Notes: generated by a model from the sequence alone, not told the origin. A stretch of 64,000 nt of DNA from Aquirufa aurantiipilula (GCF_019923745.1 NZ_JAANOG010000002.1:310001-374000), one strand, 5' to 3'; numbered from the stretch's first letter, positions 38,636-48,604 are shown. Numbers and translations: made by a program.

Positions 38636-38794
38636 CTTAGGTTTAGATAATTAGTGAATATTGTAGAATTCTAATTGAATTAGGCAAGCTTGTTTCTAGA
38701 AATTATTGAACACTTTGGTTTGAATATTGTAAATGCAATTTAAGCCTTTTGATAATTTAAAATGCAAAACATTGAAAATGAATCCCATGTGAAA

Positions 38795-38825
38795 GATTTG
38801 TCAAATTTTCAAAATTTGACAAATC
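38795..38825 (-). terminator. Palindromic hairpin after the 137-aa gene (core CAAATTTTGAAAATTTG)
   Basis: Perfect 15-bp arms (GATTTGTCAAATTTT / AAAATTTGACAAATC) around a single base. It begins 30 bp downstream of the 38856-39269 stop and probably acts as its terminator. It shares its core with the hairpin at 39835-39871. Confidence 0.75.
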
Positions 38826-38855
38826 TAAACCACTTGGAATCCTTTTACACTTTAT

Positions 38856-39269
38856 TTATTGTGGAGGAAAAACAAAGTTTGATAAGGTAGCTGTATCATT
38901 CAATGTACCCAATGAAATTTGGATGCTATTGTTACTGTTTGCAGAAATTGATGTGTTCCCATTATCTGAAGAAACAAAAACAAATAATCGGTCAATACCT
39001 TGACACAAGACTGAGCCATCTGGTGAAGCGGCTGCACTTTGCCATAATCCATTGTAAATCATAAGGGTATTTCCACCAGGAACGTTGTATGATGTAGACA
39101 CTCCATCGACAACTGCCACAAAGGTTCCACTTACAATCGTCCAACCTATACAATTAGGATTGTCTATTGTACGTATTGGGTTCGTCAATGGTCCTGTTTG
39201 AACATGTAGAACATAGGTGTTTCCTGTTGTAGGAGAAACAAATGTGTATTTTGCTTTTAAATTTGACAT
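38856..39269 (-). CDS. Hypothetical beta-rich protein
   Basis: A 137-residue protein without a signal peptide or membrane helix. It is rich in Ser, Thr, Asn and Val with alternating hydrophobic stretches (TYVLHVQTG, SGTFVAVVDG, DRLFVFVSSDNG), suggesting a small beta-sandwich or fibre-like protein. I recognise no family. It lies between the nuclease-helicase and a 612-bp gene-free stretch. Confidence 0.55.
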   Translation of the reverse strand: MSNLKAKYTFVSPTTGNTYVLHVQTGPLTNPIRTIDNPNCIGWTIVSGTFVAVVDGVSTSYNVPGGNTLMIYNGLWQSAAASPDGSVLCQGIDRLFVFVSSDNGNTSISANSNNSIQISLGTLNDTATLSNFVFPPQ

Positions 39270-39881
39270 TTTAAATAGATTAGTACTCCTACTCTTTGGC
39301 TTTTCGGTTTCCGCCTCTCATTGAATTGACTGAATGAGAACAGTCCGTTTTTGTGGTGGTATCTGCTCCACATGTTTGAATTTCTGTCACCCTGGATGGT
39401 CAATCCTTTTTGACCCGAATCAATAATTTTTTACCCATCTAAATTTGTTTTTATGGGCCGAGATTTTTTGCCTAATCTACTTTTTCTCTTTAAAAAGTTT
39501 AATCTCTTAATCCGCGTGTTACGTATTATTTTGTCAAGAGAAATTTAAATTTTTGAGATTCTATGTAAAATCGCCCTATTAGGTAGGATATAGGGATTAT
39601 GTTCTGAATTTTAAATGAGGCTTTTGTTTGTCAACAAAAGTTTAAATTCTTCTGATTTACCAGATTTGATGTGATTTTGTCTGAATTATTGACGCTGGAC
39701 TTGGGTTGAATCCTTAGATTTAGATAAGAGGAATGTCTTTCGAAATGGATTAAGCGAATCCTTGGTGCATCAGAATGATGCGAATTGATGAGGCAATGGT
39801 ATTCAAGCTGTGTAATGCAGCATTTTATAAAAATTTAGCGTTATCAAATATTCAAAATTTGATAACGCTAAACGATTATGA
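39270..39881. other. Gene-free AT-rich stretch between the orphan gene and the OYE operon
   Basis: The only gap over 300 bp in the window. It has no credible frame. A TCTCATT/AATGAGA pair lies at 39317-39340. A hairpin at 39606-39649 (CTTTTGTT/AACAAAAG, extended by AATTTAAA-like arms) is the most stable structure. A terminator hairpin sits at the right end (39835-39871). No TAnnTTTG promoter was found on the minus strand for the orphan gene. Confidence 0.6.
39835..39871 (-). terminator. Terminator hairpin of the OYE operon (core CAAATTTTGAATATTTG)
   Basis: 15-bp arms TTAGCGTTATCAAAT/ATTTGATAACGCTAA with a 7-nt loop lie 10 bp after the stop of the gene at 39882, followed on the minus strand by ATTTTTAT. 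The inner core matches that of the hairpin at 38795-38825; the outer arms differ. Confidence 0.8.
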
Positions 39882-40148
39882 TCAAAACTGCTTGATCAAG
39901 GGGAAGTATTCAATGCTTTTTCTCAATGGGTATATGGGTAAGGTCGTCATAAGGATTTCTACTTGCTCTTGGTCTATATTTTTGAATACCAACACTGCTC
40001 CATTTTTGCTTTGACGTAGAAAAAAGTTTTCCAAAATACCCTCTTCTTTCCATTGAGCAATTTTGGCTTGCTCGTGTTGAATGATTTCTTGAAAATTGGT
40101 CGGGAGATTGTCGATGTCAATGGTCAAAATAGCTTGAATGCAATTCAT
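39882..40148 (-). CDS. Muconolactone isomerase/YciI-like small protein
   Basis: An 88-residue protein (MNCIQAILTIDIDNLP... IEILMTTLPIYPLRKS). The ferredoxin-like alternating pattern and length fit the muconolactone delta-isomerase-like dimeric alpha-beta barrel group. It lies 11 bp after the old yellow enzyme gene and is probably co-regulated by HxlR. Its catalytic role is uncertain. Confidence 0.65.
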   Translation of the reverse strand: MNCIQAILTIDIDNLPTNFQEIIQHEQAKIAQWKEEGILENFFLRQSKNGAVLVFKNIDQEQVEILMTTLPIYPLRKSIEYFPLIKQF

Positions 40149-40159
40149 GATATATATGT

Positions 40160-41239
40160 TTATTTATTTAAAAATGGATAATCAATATAGCCATAATCTT
40201 GACCACCATACATGGTTGCACGGTCAGCTTGGTTCAATTCGGCATTTAATTCAAATCGTTTGGGCAAGTCGGGATTCGCTAAAAAAAGTGTACCAAACGA
40301 TATAAGTTTCGCAATGCCTTTTTGCAATTCCGCTTCTCCTGTTTCCCTTGTATAACCCAAATTGGCAATCACGGGATGTTGACTGATTTTTCCAAATGTT
40401 TCGATGGAATCACTTGGGTAATTGGGAAACTGCTCAAGTGAAAAGGGTACATGCATGATGTGGATGTAGGCCAATGGTAATTTGTTCAATTCTTGAATCA
40501 AAAGGCTAAATTGGCCCACTGGATTTTGGTGTGAAATACCATTATACGTGCTAGTTGGTGAGATACGTATGCCTACTTTATCCTCTCCAATGGCTTGGAC
40601 CAATTCCTGCATGATTTCAACGACAAAACGATTCCTATTTTCATCATTACCTCCATATTCATCCGTTCTTTGATTGACACTGTCAGCTAAAAATTGATTA
40701 GGTAAGTATCCAAAGGCAGAATGCAATTCTACTCCATCAAAACCAGCTTCTAGGGCATTGATAGCAGCTTGCTTGTATTCTTGAATGATGTTTTTTACCT
40801 CTTCTGTGCTCAATGCTCTCGGCGTCTCATAATCTTTCATACCTTCCATCGTAAAATGTTGTTGACCCTCAATAGCCACCGCGGAGGCAGAAACTGGCAG
40901 TTCTCCATTTTTTACTAATGAATGTCCCACACGTCCTGTATGCCATAATTGAGCATAAATGACTCCACCATTTTCATGAACGGATTGAGTCACTTTTTTC
41001 CATGCGGCTATTTGTTCGATCGTGTAAATCCCTGGTGTCAAAGGACTTCCCAAGGCTTGCTTGGATATGTTAATCGCTTCAGTGATGATTAAACCAGCAC
41101 TGGCACGTTGGGAATAATATACTTGTGTGGATTCACCGACAAGTCCATCGACAGTAGCCCGACTCCTAGTCATGGGAGCCATCACCATGCTATTTTTTAG
41201 GTCGTGTTGACCTAATTTTATTGCTTCGAGTAATTTCAT
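40160..41239 (-). CDS. Old yellow enzyme (alkene reductase, NemA-like)
   Basis: A 359-residue TIM-barrel flavoprotein with the FMN-binding MAPMTRSRA, QLWHTGRVGH, ELHSAFGYLPNQFLADSVNQRTDEYGG and a late active-site region. It reduces electrophilic alkenes such as N-ethylmaleimide, typical of electrophile stress responses. It is divergently paired with an HxlR regulator gene, with a likely operator in between. Confidence 0.93.
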   Translation of the reverse strand: MKLLEAIKLGQHDLKNSMVMAPMTRSRATVDGLVGESTQVYYSQRASAGLIITEAINISKQALGSPLTPGIYTIEQIAAWKKVTQSVHENGGVIYAQLWHTGRVGHSLVKNGELPVSASAVAIEGQQHFTMEGMKDYETPRALSTEEVKNIIQEYKQAAINALEAGFDGVELHSAFGYLPNQFLADSVNQRTDEYGGNDENRNRFVVEIMQELVQAIGEDKVGIRISPTSTYNGISHQNPVGQFSLLIQELNKLPLAYIHIMHVPFSLEQFPNYPSDSIETFGKISQHPVIANLGYTRETGEAELQKGIAKLISFGTLFLANPDLPKRFELNAELNQADRATMYGGQDYGYIDYPFLNK

Positions 41240-41285
41240 TTTTTAGCTTTTTGATTATTTTCTTGTAAACATAAAGTCATTACTT

Positions 41286-41299
41286 TACTTTTGAAAGTA
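41286..41299. promoter_or_regulatory. Probable HxlR operator
   Basis: TACTTT-TG-AAAGTA is an inverted repeat with 6-bp arms in the 117-bp divergent region; a second GTTAC...GTAAC pair spans 41300-41323. HxlR-type regulators bind such symmetric sites. Confidence 0.5.
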
Positions 41300-41356
41300 G
41301 TTACACGAATGTACAGTAGTAACCCAAGGTAAAGCAATGCTTATAATCAAATAGTT

Positions 41357-41689
41357 ATGGGAGAAAATAATTTAAGTATTTCAGAAAAAACATGTTCCTT
41401 GAAGGAAGTGTTGGATATTATTGGCGGTAAATGGTCCATGCCAATCATTTATATTTTATCGAAAGGTAAAATGCGTTTCAAAGAATTAGAACGCTCAGTT
41501 GAGGGTATTAATACCCGAATGTTGGTCAAGGAATTGAAAAATATGGAAGTGAATGGCATAATCACTCGGGAGGTTTTTGCGACAGTTCCGCCGACAGTTG
41601 AATATACCCTAACCTCGAAAGGAGAAAAACTACTTCCCAGTATTGCTTCTTTGCATCAATGGGGCCAGGAGTTTGCTTCTGGAATGTAG
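41357..41689 (+). CDS. HxlR-family transcriptional regulator (thiol-sensing type)
   Basis: A 110-residue winged-helix regulator: CSLKEVLDIIGGKWSMPIIYIL, then INTRMLVKELKNME and a wing. A single early cysteine (C11) is positioned as in redox/electrophile-sensing HxlR proteins such as YodB and HypR. It probably represses or activates the divergent old yellow enzyme gene. Its last codons and TAG stop fall inside the GAATGTAGAATG repeat. Confidence 0.9.
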   Translation: MGENNLSISEKTCSLKEVLDIIGGKWSMPIIYILSKGKMRFKELERSVEGINTRMLVKELKNMEVNGIITREVFATVPPTVEYTLTSKGEKLLPSIASLHQWGQEFASGM

Positions 41690-41742
41690 AATGAAGAATA
41701 TAGAATGAAGAATGTAGAATGGGAAATGTAGAATGAAGATTT
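41682..41742 (+). repeat. GAATGTA-type tandem repeat, supplies a stop codon (copy 2)
   Basis: Head-to-tail units GAATGTA, GAATGAA, GAATATA, GAATGAA, GAATGTA, then GGAAATGTAGAATGAA and an ATTTAGT/ACTAAAT inverted repeat. The first TAG is the HxlR stop. Confidence 0.88.
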
Positions 41743-41869
41743 AGTTTATAGTGAAGGGGCCTACAGGCATTTGCCATTACTAAATAATTTATAATCCAAC
41801 ATTCCTTCCCATTTCTTGTCGCAAATTTGTAAATTTACCTTTCGTTTCCACCTTTAAAATATTAGTATT

Positions 41870-43258
41870 TTGGCCTTAATTAAATCAATCTCTGGAATTC
41901 GTGGTACTATTGGAGGAAAGCCTGGTGAGGGCTTAAGTCCAATCGATGTAGTTACTTTTGCTGCTGCTTATGGCACTTGGCTGCGTCGCAATAATCATCC
42001 ATCTAACTCCATTGTATTGGGTCGTGATGCACGTATTTCGGGTGAAATGGTTTCTTCTTTGGTAGCGAATACCTTAATTGGTTTGGGTTGGAATGTACTA
42101 GATATTGGTTTGTCAACTACTCCTACGGTTGAACTAGCCGTCCCTTGGACAAAAGCGGCAGGTGGTATCATCATTACTGCCAGTCATAATCCTGCTCAAT
42201 GGAATGCATTGAAGCTCCTAAATTCAGATGGAGAATTTATTTCAGATGCTGATGGGAAGGCTTTATTGCAAATTGCAGAACAACAAGATTTTCAGTTTTC
42301 TGAAGTATTTCAATTGGGGAAAATCACTCAGGACGATACTTTCTTGGATCAACATATTCAACATGTGCTTGATCTTCCTTGGGTGGATGTCAATGCCATT
42401 GTTCAATCTAAATTCCGCATTTTAGTGGATGCTGTGAATTCCACAGGTGGCATCGTGGTGCCTCATTTATTAAAAGCCTTGGGTGCCGCCCATGTTGATG
42501 TAATTTTCGGTGAACCTACGGGTCATTTTGCCCATAACCCAGAACCTTTACCTGAAAACTTGACAGACATGATTGCCAAAATGAAGTCAGGTAATTATGA
42601 CTTAGGTATCGTGGTGGACCCAGATGTGGATCGTCTTTGCTTCATTAATGAAGATGGAACACCATTTGGAGAAGAATATACCTTGGTGGCTGTAGCTGAT
42701 TATGTTTTGTCCAAACAAATTGGAAACACGGTCTCTAACTTGTCGTCCACCCGTGCTTTACGTGATGTGACCGAGTCAAAAGGTGGGCATTATTTTGCGG
42801 CCGCTGTGGGTGAAGTGAATGTAGTCAACCAAATGAAGGCTCAAAAGGCCATTATTGGTGGAGAGGGAAATGGGGGAGTGATCTTCCCGGAATCACATTA
42901 TGGACGTGATGCTTTAGTGGGTATCGGTTTATTTTTAACGCATTTGGCAAATTCTGGGATGAAGATTTCAGCATTGAGGGCATCTTATCCAGCCTATGTG
43001 ATTTCAAAGAATAAAATTGAGCTTTCTGCCAAACTGAATGTGGATTTAATCCTTGATTCGATTGCCAAAGCCTATCAAGAATACAATGTTAATACGATTG
43101 ATGGAGTCAAAATTGACTTCCCAGAGGGATGGGTGCATTTGCGCAAATCCAATACTGAACCTATCATTCGAATATATGCGGAAGCTTCTACGGAAGAACA
43201 AGCCAACACTTTTGCTCAACAAATTATGAATGCGATTGAAAAAATCGCACAGTCTTAA
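41870..43258 (+). CDS. glmM: Phosphoglucosamine mutase (phosphohexomutase family)
   Basis: A 462-residue phosphohexomutase converting glucosamine-6-P to glucosamine-1-P for UDP-GlcNAc. The phospho-serine loop TASHNP (S105), metal-binding DPDVDRL and sugar-binding GGEGNGG are visible. The frame begins at TTG 41870 (ALIKSISGIRGT is the usual start of these proteins and no ATG is near). A phosphoglucomutase/phosphomannomutase specificity cannot be excluded. Confidence 0.87.
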   Translation: MALIKSISGIRGTIGGKPGEGLSPIDVVTFAAAYGTWLRRNNHPSNSIVLGRDARISGEMVSSLVANTLIGLGWNVLDIGLSTTPTVELAVPWTKAAGGIIITASHNPAQWNALKLLNSDGEFISDADGKALLQIAEQQDFQFSEVFQLGKITQDDTFLDQHIQHVLDLPWVDVNAIVQSKFRILVDAVNSTGGIVVPHLLKALGAAHVDVIFGEPTGHFAHNPEPLPENLTDMIAKMKSGNYDLGIVVDPDVDRLCFINEDGTPFGEEYTLVAVADYVLSKQIGNTVSNLSSTRALRDVTESKGGHYFAAAVGEVNVVNQMKAQKAIIGGEGNGGVIFPESHYGRDALVGIGLFLTHLANSGMKISALRASYPAYVISKNKIELSAKLNVDLILDSIAKAYQEYNVNTIDGVKIDFPEGWVHLRKSNTEPIIRIYAEASTEEQANTFAQQIMNAIEKIAQS

Positions 43259-43263
43259 AATTT

Positions 43264-44415
43264 ATGTCAAATTCTGTCACGCCCATCTATTTGGACAATG
43301 CAGCTACCACGCCCATTGACCCTTTAGTTTGGCAAGAAATGCAGCCGTATTTTGAAAATTTCACGGCTAATCCCTCATCGATTCACTCTCATGGCCGACA
43401 AGCCAAAGTGGCGATCGAGCGCGCTCGCAAGACCATTGCGACATTACTAAATGCCTCCCCATCCGAGATATTCTTTACTTCAGGTGGTACTGAAGCGGAT
43501 AATACCGTGATTCAATCTACCGTGTTATACGGTGGGGTAAAGACCATCATTACTTCGCCATTAGAGCATCATGCTGTTTTGCATACGGCAGAGGCTTGGT
43601 TGAAACTTGGTTTGGTGAATCTTAAATTAGTTCAATTGCTTCCCGATGGCAGCATTGATTTAGCGGATTTAGAGCGTCTTTTGCAAGAAAATCCTCAGGC
43701 TTTAGTTAGTTTGATGCATGGTAATAATGAAATTGCTAACCTACTAGATTTGAATGCAGTAGGTGCTCTTTGTGAGCAATACGGAGCCATATTTCATTCT
43801 GATACTGTTCAAACTATGGGACATTATCGACATGATATGTCGCAATTACCCGTACATTTCATTGTAGGTGCAGCACATAAATTTCATGGTCCCAAGGGTG
43901 TCGGTTTTTTATATGCCAAAGCTGGTTCGAAATTCCATCCACTGTTACATGGTGGCGCGCAAGAGCGTAATCAACGAGGAGGTACAGAAAATGTCTATGG
44001 GGCTATAGGTCTAGCCAAAGCTTTGTCGATTGCCTATGAAGAAATGGATGCCCATGAGGCCTACATCAAAGGCTTAAAGGCTTATTTCATTGAAGGATTG
44101 AAACAAGCATTCCCGAATGTGGAATTCAATGGTAAATCAGGTGACGTAGAGAATAGCCTTTACACAGTTCTCAATGTACGATTTCCTCAGGTAGTGGATG
44201 GGGATATGCTTTTGTTTCAATTGGATATCGAGAAAATTTCCGCATCAGGAGGAAGTGCTTGTTCGAGTGGAACATCCGTTGGTTCTCACGTCCTTTCAGC
44301 TTTGAATCCAAATGCGACAGGTGCAGCCGTTCGATTTTCTTTCTCAAAAAACAATACCCAATCGGAGATCGATCGGGTATTGGAGGTATTAAAGAAATTG
44401 ATTCCTGCGGCTTAG
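43264..44415 (+). CDS. Cysteine desulfurase (IscS/NifS type)
   Basis: A 383-residue PLP enzyme opening with [10 protein letters not shown]. The PLP-lysine K206 lies in [11 protein letters not shown] and the catalytic cysteine in GGSACSSGT. It mobilises sulfur for Fe-S clusters and tRNA thiolation. No iscU/sufU is adjacent. It follows glmM by 5 bp and shares its TAG stop with the convergent proS gene (TTAG). Confidence 0.93.
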   Translation: MSNSVTPIYLDNAATTPIDPLVWQEMQPYFENFTANPSSIHSHGRQAKVAIERARKTIATLLNASPSEIFFTSGGTEADNTVIQSTVLYGGVKTIITSPLEHHAVLHTAEAWLKLGLVNLKLVQLLPDGSIDLADLERLLQENPQALVSLMHGNNEIANLLDLNAVGALCEQYGAIFHSDTVQTMGHYRHDMSQLPVHFIVGAAHKFHGPKGVGFLYAKAGSKFHPLLHGGAQERNQRGGTENVYGAIGLAKALSIAYEEMDAHEAYIKGLKAYFIEGLKQAFPNVEFNGKSGDVENSLYTVLNVRFPQVVDGDMLLFQLDIEKISASGGSACSSGTSVGSHVLSALNPNATGAAVRFSFSKNNTQSEIDRVLEVLKKLIPAA

Positions 44416-45884
44416 TAAGCGCGAGCAAAAATAACACGTTGTTTCGATGGGTTTCCAGTAAGGATGCATTTTCCTGCAACTTCCTGGGAATCCAAAGGAA
44501 TACAACGAATGGTGGCTTTAGTCAATTCCTTGATCTTTTCTTCGGTCTCTGGACTTCCATCCCAATGGGCCGACAAGAATCCACCCTCCTCTATTTTTAC
44601 CAGAAATTCATCCCAAGTATTCACATCAAAGGTATTGGAAGCTCTGAAATCCAATGCTTTTTGATAGATGCTAGTTTGGATATCGTCTAAGGTATCTACA
44701 ATCACTTGCTCAATGTCTTCAAATGGCAAACTGGTTTTTACACGGGTATCACGACGAGCCAATTCAATGGTGCCATTTTCAATATCACGGTTACCAATCG
44801 CTAAGCGAACAGGTACTCCTTTTAATTCATATTCAGCAAACTTAAAGCCAGGGCTTTGGTTTTCAGATACATCAAATTTTACCGATATGCCTCTTTTCTT
44901 CAAAGCGGCAACCAATGGATCAATTTTGGATTTGATATTATTCAATTGCTCTTCACCCTTGTAAATTGGTACAATCACCACTTGGATAGGAGCTAATTTT
45001 GGAGGCAATACCAAACCTTGGTCATCTGAATGAGCCATGATTAAAGCTCCCATCAAACGGGTAGAAACACCCCAAGAGGTACCCCACACAAACTCTTGTT
45101 GGTTGGCTTTGTTCAAAAACTTCACATCAAATGCCTTAGCAAAATTTTGTCCCAAAAAGTGGGAAGTACCAGCCTGCAAGGCCTTTCCATCTTGCATCAT
45201 AGCTTCGATGCAATAGGTGTCTTCAGCACCAGCAAAACGCTCATTAGCCGTTTTACGACCTTTAATTACGGGCATCGCCATGAAAGTCTCCGCAAATTCA
45301 GCATAGATGTTCAACATCTGTTCTGTTTCATCTACAGCTTCTTCTTTGGTAGCATGGGCCGTATGCCCTTCTTGCCAAAGGAATTCGGCAGTTCTCAAGA
45401 ACAAACGAGTACGCATTTCCCAGCGCATAACATTAGCCCATTGATTCATCAAAATAGGCAAGTCGCGGTAAGATTGCACCCAGTTTTTATAGGTAGACCA
45501 AATTACGGTTTCTGAAGTCGGACGAATGATTAATTCTTCTTCCAATTTCGCATCTGGATCCACAATTACTCCGTGGCCGTTTGGGTCATTTTTTAGTCGG
45601 TAATGGGTCACTACAGCACATTCTTTAGCAAAGCCTTCTACGTGGGAAGCTTCTTTGGAAAGGAATGATTTGGGGATCAAAAGGGGAAAATAAGCGTTTA
45701 CGTGCCCTGTTTCTTTGAACATATCATCCAAGGCTCTTTGCATTTTTTCCCAAATAGAATAGCCATAAGGTTTGATGATCATACAGCCACGAACTGCTGA
45801 GTTTTCAGCTAGGTCGGCACGCTTCACCAATTCGTTATACCATTCGGAATAATTTTCAGCTCTGCTGGGTAAGGATTTACTCAT
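44412..45884 (-). CDS. proS: Prolyl-tRNA synthetase (archaeal/eukaryotic-like type without editing insert)
   Basis: A 490-residue class II synthetase. N-terminal [18 protein letters not shown] (motif 1 region), [14 protein letters not shown] (motif 2 region), and a C-terminal zinc-less extension ending ARAY. Length and sequence fit the type lacking the ~180-residue INS editing domain of E. coli ProRS. It attaches proline to tRNA. A TATCTTTG box lies upstream. Confidence 0.94.
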   Translation of the reverse strand: MSKSLPSRAENYSEWYNELVKRADLAENSAVRGCMIIKPYGYSIWEKMQRALDDMFKETGHVNAYFPLLIPKSFLSKEASHVEGFAKECAVVTHYRLKNDPNGHGVIVDPDAKLEEELIIRPTSETVIWSTYKNWVQSYRDLPILMNQWANVMRWEMRTRLFLRTAEFLWQEGHTAHATKEEAVDETEQMLNIYAEFAETFMAMPVIKGRKTANERFAGAEDTYCIEAMMQDGKALQAGTSHFLGQNFAKAFDVKFLNKANQQEFVWGTSWGVSTRLMGALIMAHSDDQGLVLPPKLAPIQVVIVPIYKGEEQLNNIKSKIDPLVAALKKRGISVKFDVSENQSPGFKFAEYELKGVPVRLAIGNRDIENGTIELARRDTRVKTSLPFEDIEQVIVDTLDDIQTSIYQKALDFRASNTFDVNTWDEFLVKIEEGGFLSAHWDGSPETEEKIKELTKATIRCIPLDSQEVAGKCILTGNPSKQRVIFARAY

Positions 45885-45965
45885 AAAAATAGCTTGTCGC
45901 GTAATTAATTAAATATTTATTCGTTTTATTTGTGTTAATATTATCACTCAACGAACGATTAGCGA

Positions 45966-45973
45966 CAAAGATA
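45966..45973 (-). promoter_or_regulatory. -7 promoter box for proS
   Basis: TATCTTTG on the minus strand, an exact TAnnTTTG match, 82 bp upstream of the proS ATG. No clear -33 box. Confidence 0.5.
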
Positions 45974-46016
45974 CGTTATTGTCCTTAGTTAAGCTTATAC
46001 TTTTATCTCTAAGACC

Positions 46017-47036
46017 ATGAAAAATCAACTAATTATCTTGTCTTTTCTGGGTATCGCGGCTTTATTTCAGGGCTGTGTGACCATTCAGGTCAGTCCATCA
46101 GGAGAAGTTGCCAAGAAGCAATTTGCTTCAGATGATTTGTATGATGCACCCCAGCGTGCGGTGGCTTCAACTAAAAAAGTAAAATCGGATTATTTGAATT
46201 TTGATGACAATACGGTTGTCATTGAGGAGGAAGAGGGAATTGCGGAGCAGTCGACATATTTGAATTCTAGAAGTGTTTATAATTACAACAATAGTGTGAA
46301 TCCTAACACCTATAACCAAGTGTATAATAGTGGTTATAATGCAGGATTTAATACCGCTTCGGCTTGGAATAACTGGTATGTAAATCCCATGATTAGCTTT
46401 GGTTATGGCTTCGGATCTCGTTGGTATTCGCCTTTGAGTTCATATAACATGATGATGAACCCTGCTATGGCTGGCTATGGCATGATGTATGATCCATTTT
46501 TGTATGGTTCTTCTTTCGGCTTTGGATCCGTTTATGGATTTAATTCTTATCGCTATTATGATCCCTTCTATAATCCATGGTCATTCTACAACCCATACCG
46601 TAATTTTGGTGGGGTAGTGAATAATAATTACAATTACTACAACTCATTGGGTTCAAGTGGTTATAATTACAATAATACCACGGTAGATCCTCCACGTAAA
46701 GTGAATTATGGACCTCGCGATGCTGCTTCTTCCAATAGAGGTTCCTATGGAGATTCATTCTCCAATACGCCTAGAAGTGGCAATAATTACTACAACAATC
46801 AAGGTTCAAATCAGCCAAGTACTTATTCTAACCGTTCGGTAGGAACACAAAGTAGCGAGCGTTCAGCTGCGCCAAGAAGAAATAGTAATGTAGAATACCG
46901 CTATGCGGAACCATCTCAATCACGCCAGACGGAAACGTTTTCTAGACCTTCATATAATTCTGGAGGAGGATCTTATGGTGGAGGAGGAAGCACAGGTGGT
47001 GGAGGCGGTGGCGGAAGTTCACGTGGACCTAGGTAA
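46017..47036 (+). CDS. Tyr/Asn-rich lipoprotein with Gly-rich C-terminal tail
   Basis: A 339-residue protein with a signal peptide ending in the lipobox LFQGC (Cys at residue ~20). The mature part runs from a short acidic section into a ~150-residue region rich in Tyr, Asn, Phe, Gly and Ser (YGFGSRWYSPLSSYNMMMNP, FNSYRYYDPFYNP). The tail after residue 290 is polar, then GGG-rich and ends SSRGPR. No enzyme motif. Similar low-complexity lipoproteins are present in Cytophagales without known role. It is co-directional with the FadL-like porin, 11 bp away. Confidence 0.75.
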   Translation: MKNQLIILSFLGIAALFQGCVTIQVSPSGEVAKKQFASDDLYDAPQRAVASTKKVKSDYLNFDDNTVVIEEEEGIAEQSTYLNSRSVYNYNNSVNPNTYNQVYNSGYNAGFNTASAWNNWYVNPMISFGYGFGSRWYSPLSSYNMMMNPAMAGYGMMYDPFLYGSSFGFGSVYGFNSYRYYDPFYNPWSFYNPYRNFGGVVNNNYNYYNSLGSSGYNYNNTTVDPPRKVNYGPRDAASSNRGSYGDSFSNTPRSGNNYYNNQGSNQPSTYSNRSVGTQSSERSAAPRRNSNVEYRYAEPSQSRQTETFSRPSYNSGGGSYGGGGSTGGGGGGGSSRGPR

Positions 47037-47047
47037 TTTTTGATCTT

Positions 47048-48604
47048 ATGAAAAAGTATATTTTAACAATCGTCTTAGGATTGTGTTTACCTAGCTTTGT
47101 GTTTGGGCAGATTTACACATATGCCAATTTGGCCAAATACTTTTCTTCTAGCTATGGGACAGGTACTGCTCGTATGCAGGCTTTGGGAGGTACATACAGT
47201 GTTTTAGGAGCTGATATTAGTTCGATTGCTGGCAATCCTGCTGGTTTAGGATTTTACAATCGCTCAGAGGTACATGTGAGTATGGCCCAACAGAACTCCT
47301 CCACTAGTGCGGAGTATTTGGGGAGTACAGCCAAACAAACAGATGCATTATTTCATTTACCCAGTTTGGGTTTAGTCTTGGCAGGAGATCCAACTACCTA
47401 TAATAAATGGCATGGAGCTTTTGGTATCAGTTTTTCTAGACATGTAGTCTTTACTCAACCAATATATGTGACTGGAACGAATAACCGAAGTTCATTATTG
47501 GATTCCTTTATTGAAAAGGCCAATGATAAAAAAGCTACAGGGGCTAGTTTAGATGATGAATATAGTCCAGCAAGCAATTATGCGGATAGTCCAGAAGCCG
47601 CAGCTTATCAAGCTTATCTGATTGATCCAAATGCAACTTCAGGAGGTGTTCCTTTTACTCGATATGAGCCAAATTTGCCAACCTCCCAAGTAGGAGAAGT
47701 CGTAAATTCAGGAGCTTTGAGCAGTTGGAATTTTAGTTATGGGGCATCCTATATGGACAAATTATACATTGGAGCAGGTTTGCAATTTTCTAAAATAACT
47801 TCAACAACTACCAGTAATTGGACAGAAGAATATGTAGGTGGACGCTATGTGGCGGGAATGAATTACCGTGAAAATTTGGTTACCAATGGTTCCGGAATTT
47901 CCTTGTCGCTAGGTATGATATATAAATGGACGCCCAATTTAAGGGTGGCATTTAATTTCCAAAGTCCAGCTTATTTTGATCAAATGACTGAGCGTTATGA
48001 TGCACGCATTAGCCCAACAGTCAATGGAATTCCATCTTATGATTCCAATGGTGTTCCTATCATCATTACCAAGGTTAGACCTGTATATGTAACTCCGAAT
48101 GAGTTTACTTACCAAATGACATCACCAATGACCTTATCTGGTGGCTTGGCTTATTTCTTTGGGAAAAGGGGCTTTTTGAGCATGGATTTGGCATATGTGA
48201 ACTATCCTGGTATGCGCGTTTCTTCAGGCGAATTGTCCTCATTGGCCAACCAGCAGTTTCAAGATAAGCACAATGGACAGATCAAACGAAATTTTGATTC
48301 TGCATTGAACATTAAAATTGGCACGGAGATTCGGGTAACTTCGAATTGGAATGTGCGAGCAGGAGTTGCTCAGTTTGGAGGCGGATATGCTAGTACTTAT
48401 GATAGTATTGATCGCAATAGCTTGCAAATTTCGGGTGGTATTGGATACCGCACTTCTTCCTTTTACATTGATTTAACAGCCGTTCAGCGTACTGCAAAGG
48501 ATGGGTTTACTCCATATAGCTTAAAAAATGCTGCAGATTATTCTTCAGCCATGTTGACCAAAAATAACCTGCAGCTAGTTTTAGGAGCGGGAATTTTATT
48601 TTAA
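47048..48604 (+). CDS. FadL/OmpP1-family outer-membrane transport protein
   Basis: A 518-residue beta-barrel protein with a signal peptide (ends FVFGQ). An N-terminal plug-like part ALGGTYSVLGADISSIAGNPAGLGFYNRSE carries the family's NPAG motif, followed by many amphipathic strands and a C-terminal strand ending LGAGILF. These channels take up hydrophobic compounds such as fatty acids or aromatic molecules. Its TAA abuts the stop of the convergent aroK gene (TAATTA). Confidence 0.88.
   Translation: MKKYILTIVLGLCLPSFVFGQIYTYANLAKYFSSSYGTGTARMQALGGTYSVLGADISSIAGNPAGLGFYNRSEVHVSMAQQNSSTSAEYLGSTAKQTDALFHLPSLGLVLAGDPTTYNKWHGAFGISFSRHVVFTQPIYVTGTNNRSSLLDSFIEKANDKKATGASLDDEYSPASNYADSPEAAAYQAYLIDPNATSGGVPFTRYEPNLPTSQVGEVVNSGALSSWNFSYGASYMDKLYIGAGLQFSKITSTTTSNWTEEYVGGRYVAGMNYRENLVTNGSGISLSLGMIYKWTPNLRVAFNFQSPAYFDQMTERYDARISPTVNGIPSYDSNGVPIIITKVRPVYVTPNEFTYQMTSPMTLSGGLAYFFGKRGFLSMDLAYVNYPGMRVSSGELSSLANQQFQDKHNGQIKRNFDSALNIKIGTEIRVTSNWNVRAGVAQFGGGYASTYDSIDRNSLQISGGIGYRTSSFYIDLTAVQRTAKDGFTPYSLKNAADYSSAMLTKNNLQLVLGAGILF

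Noticed and set aside
39775-40014. 79-residue plus-strand frame in the gap before the OYE operon
   Set aside because: Its C-terminal half is the antisense of the isomerase-like gene and the rest runs through the terminator hairpin; no motif.
35584-41742. GAATGTA repeats as a CRISPR array
   Set aside because: The units are 7 bp, head to tail without unique spacers, and no cas gene is present.
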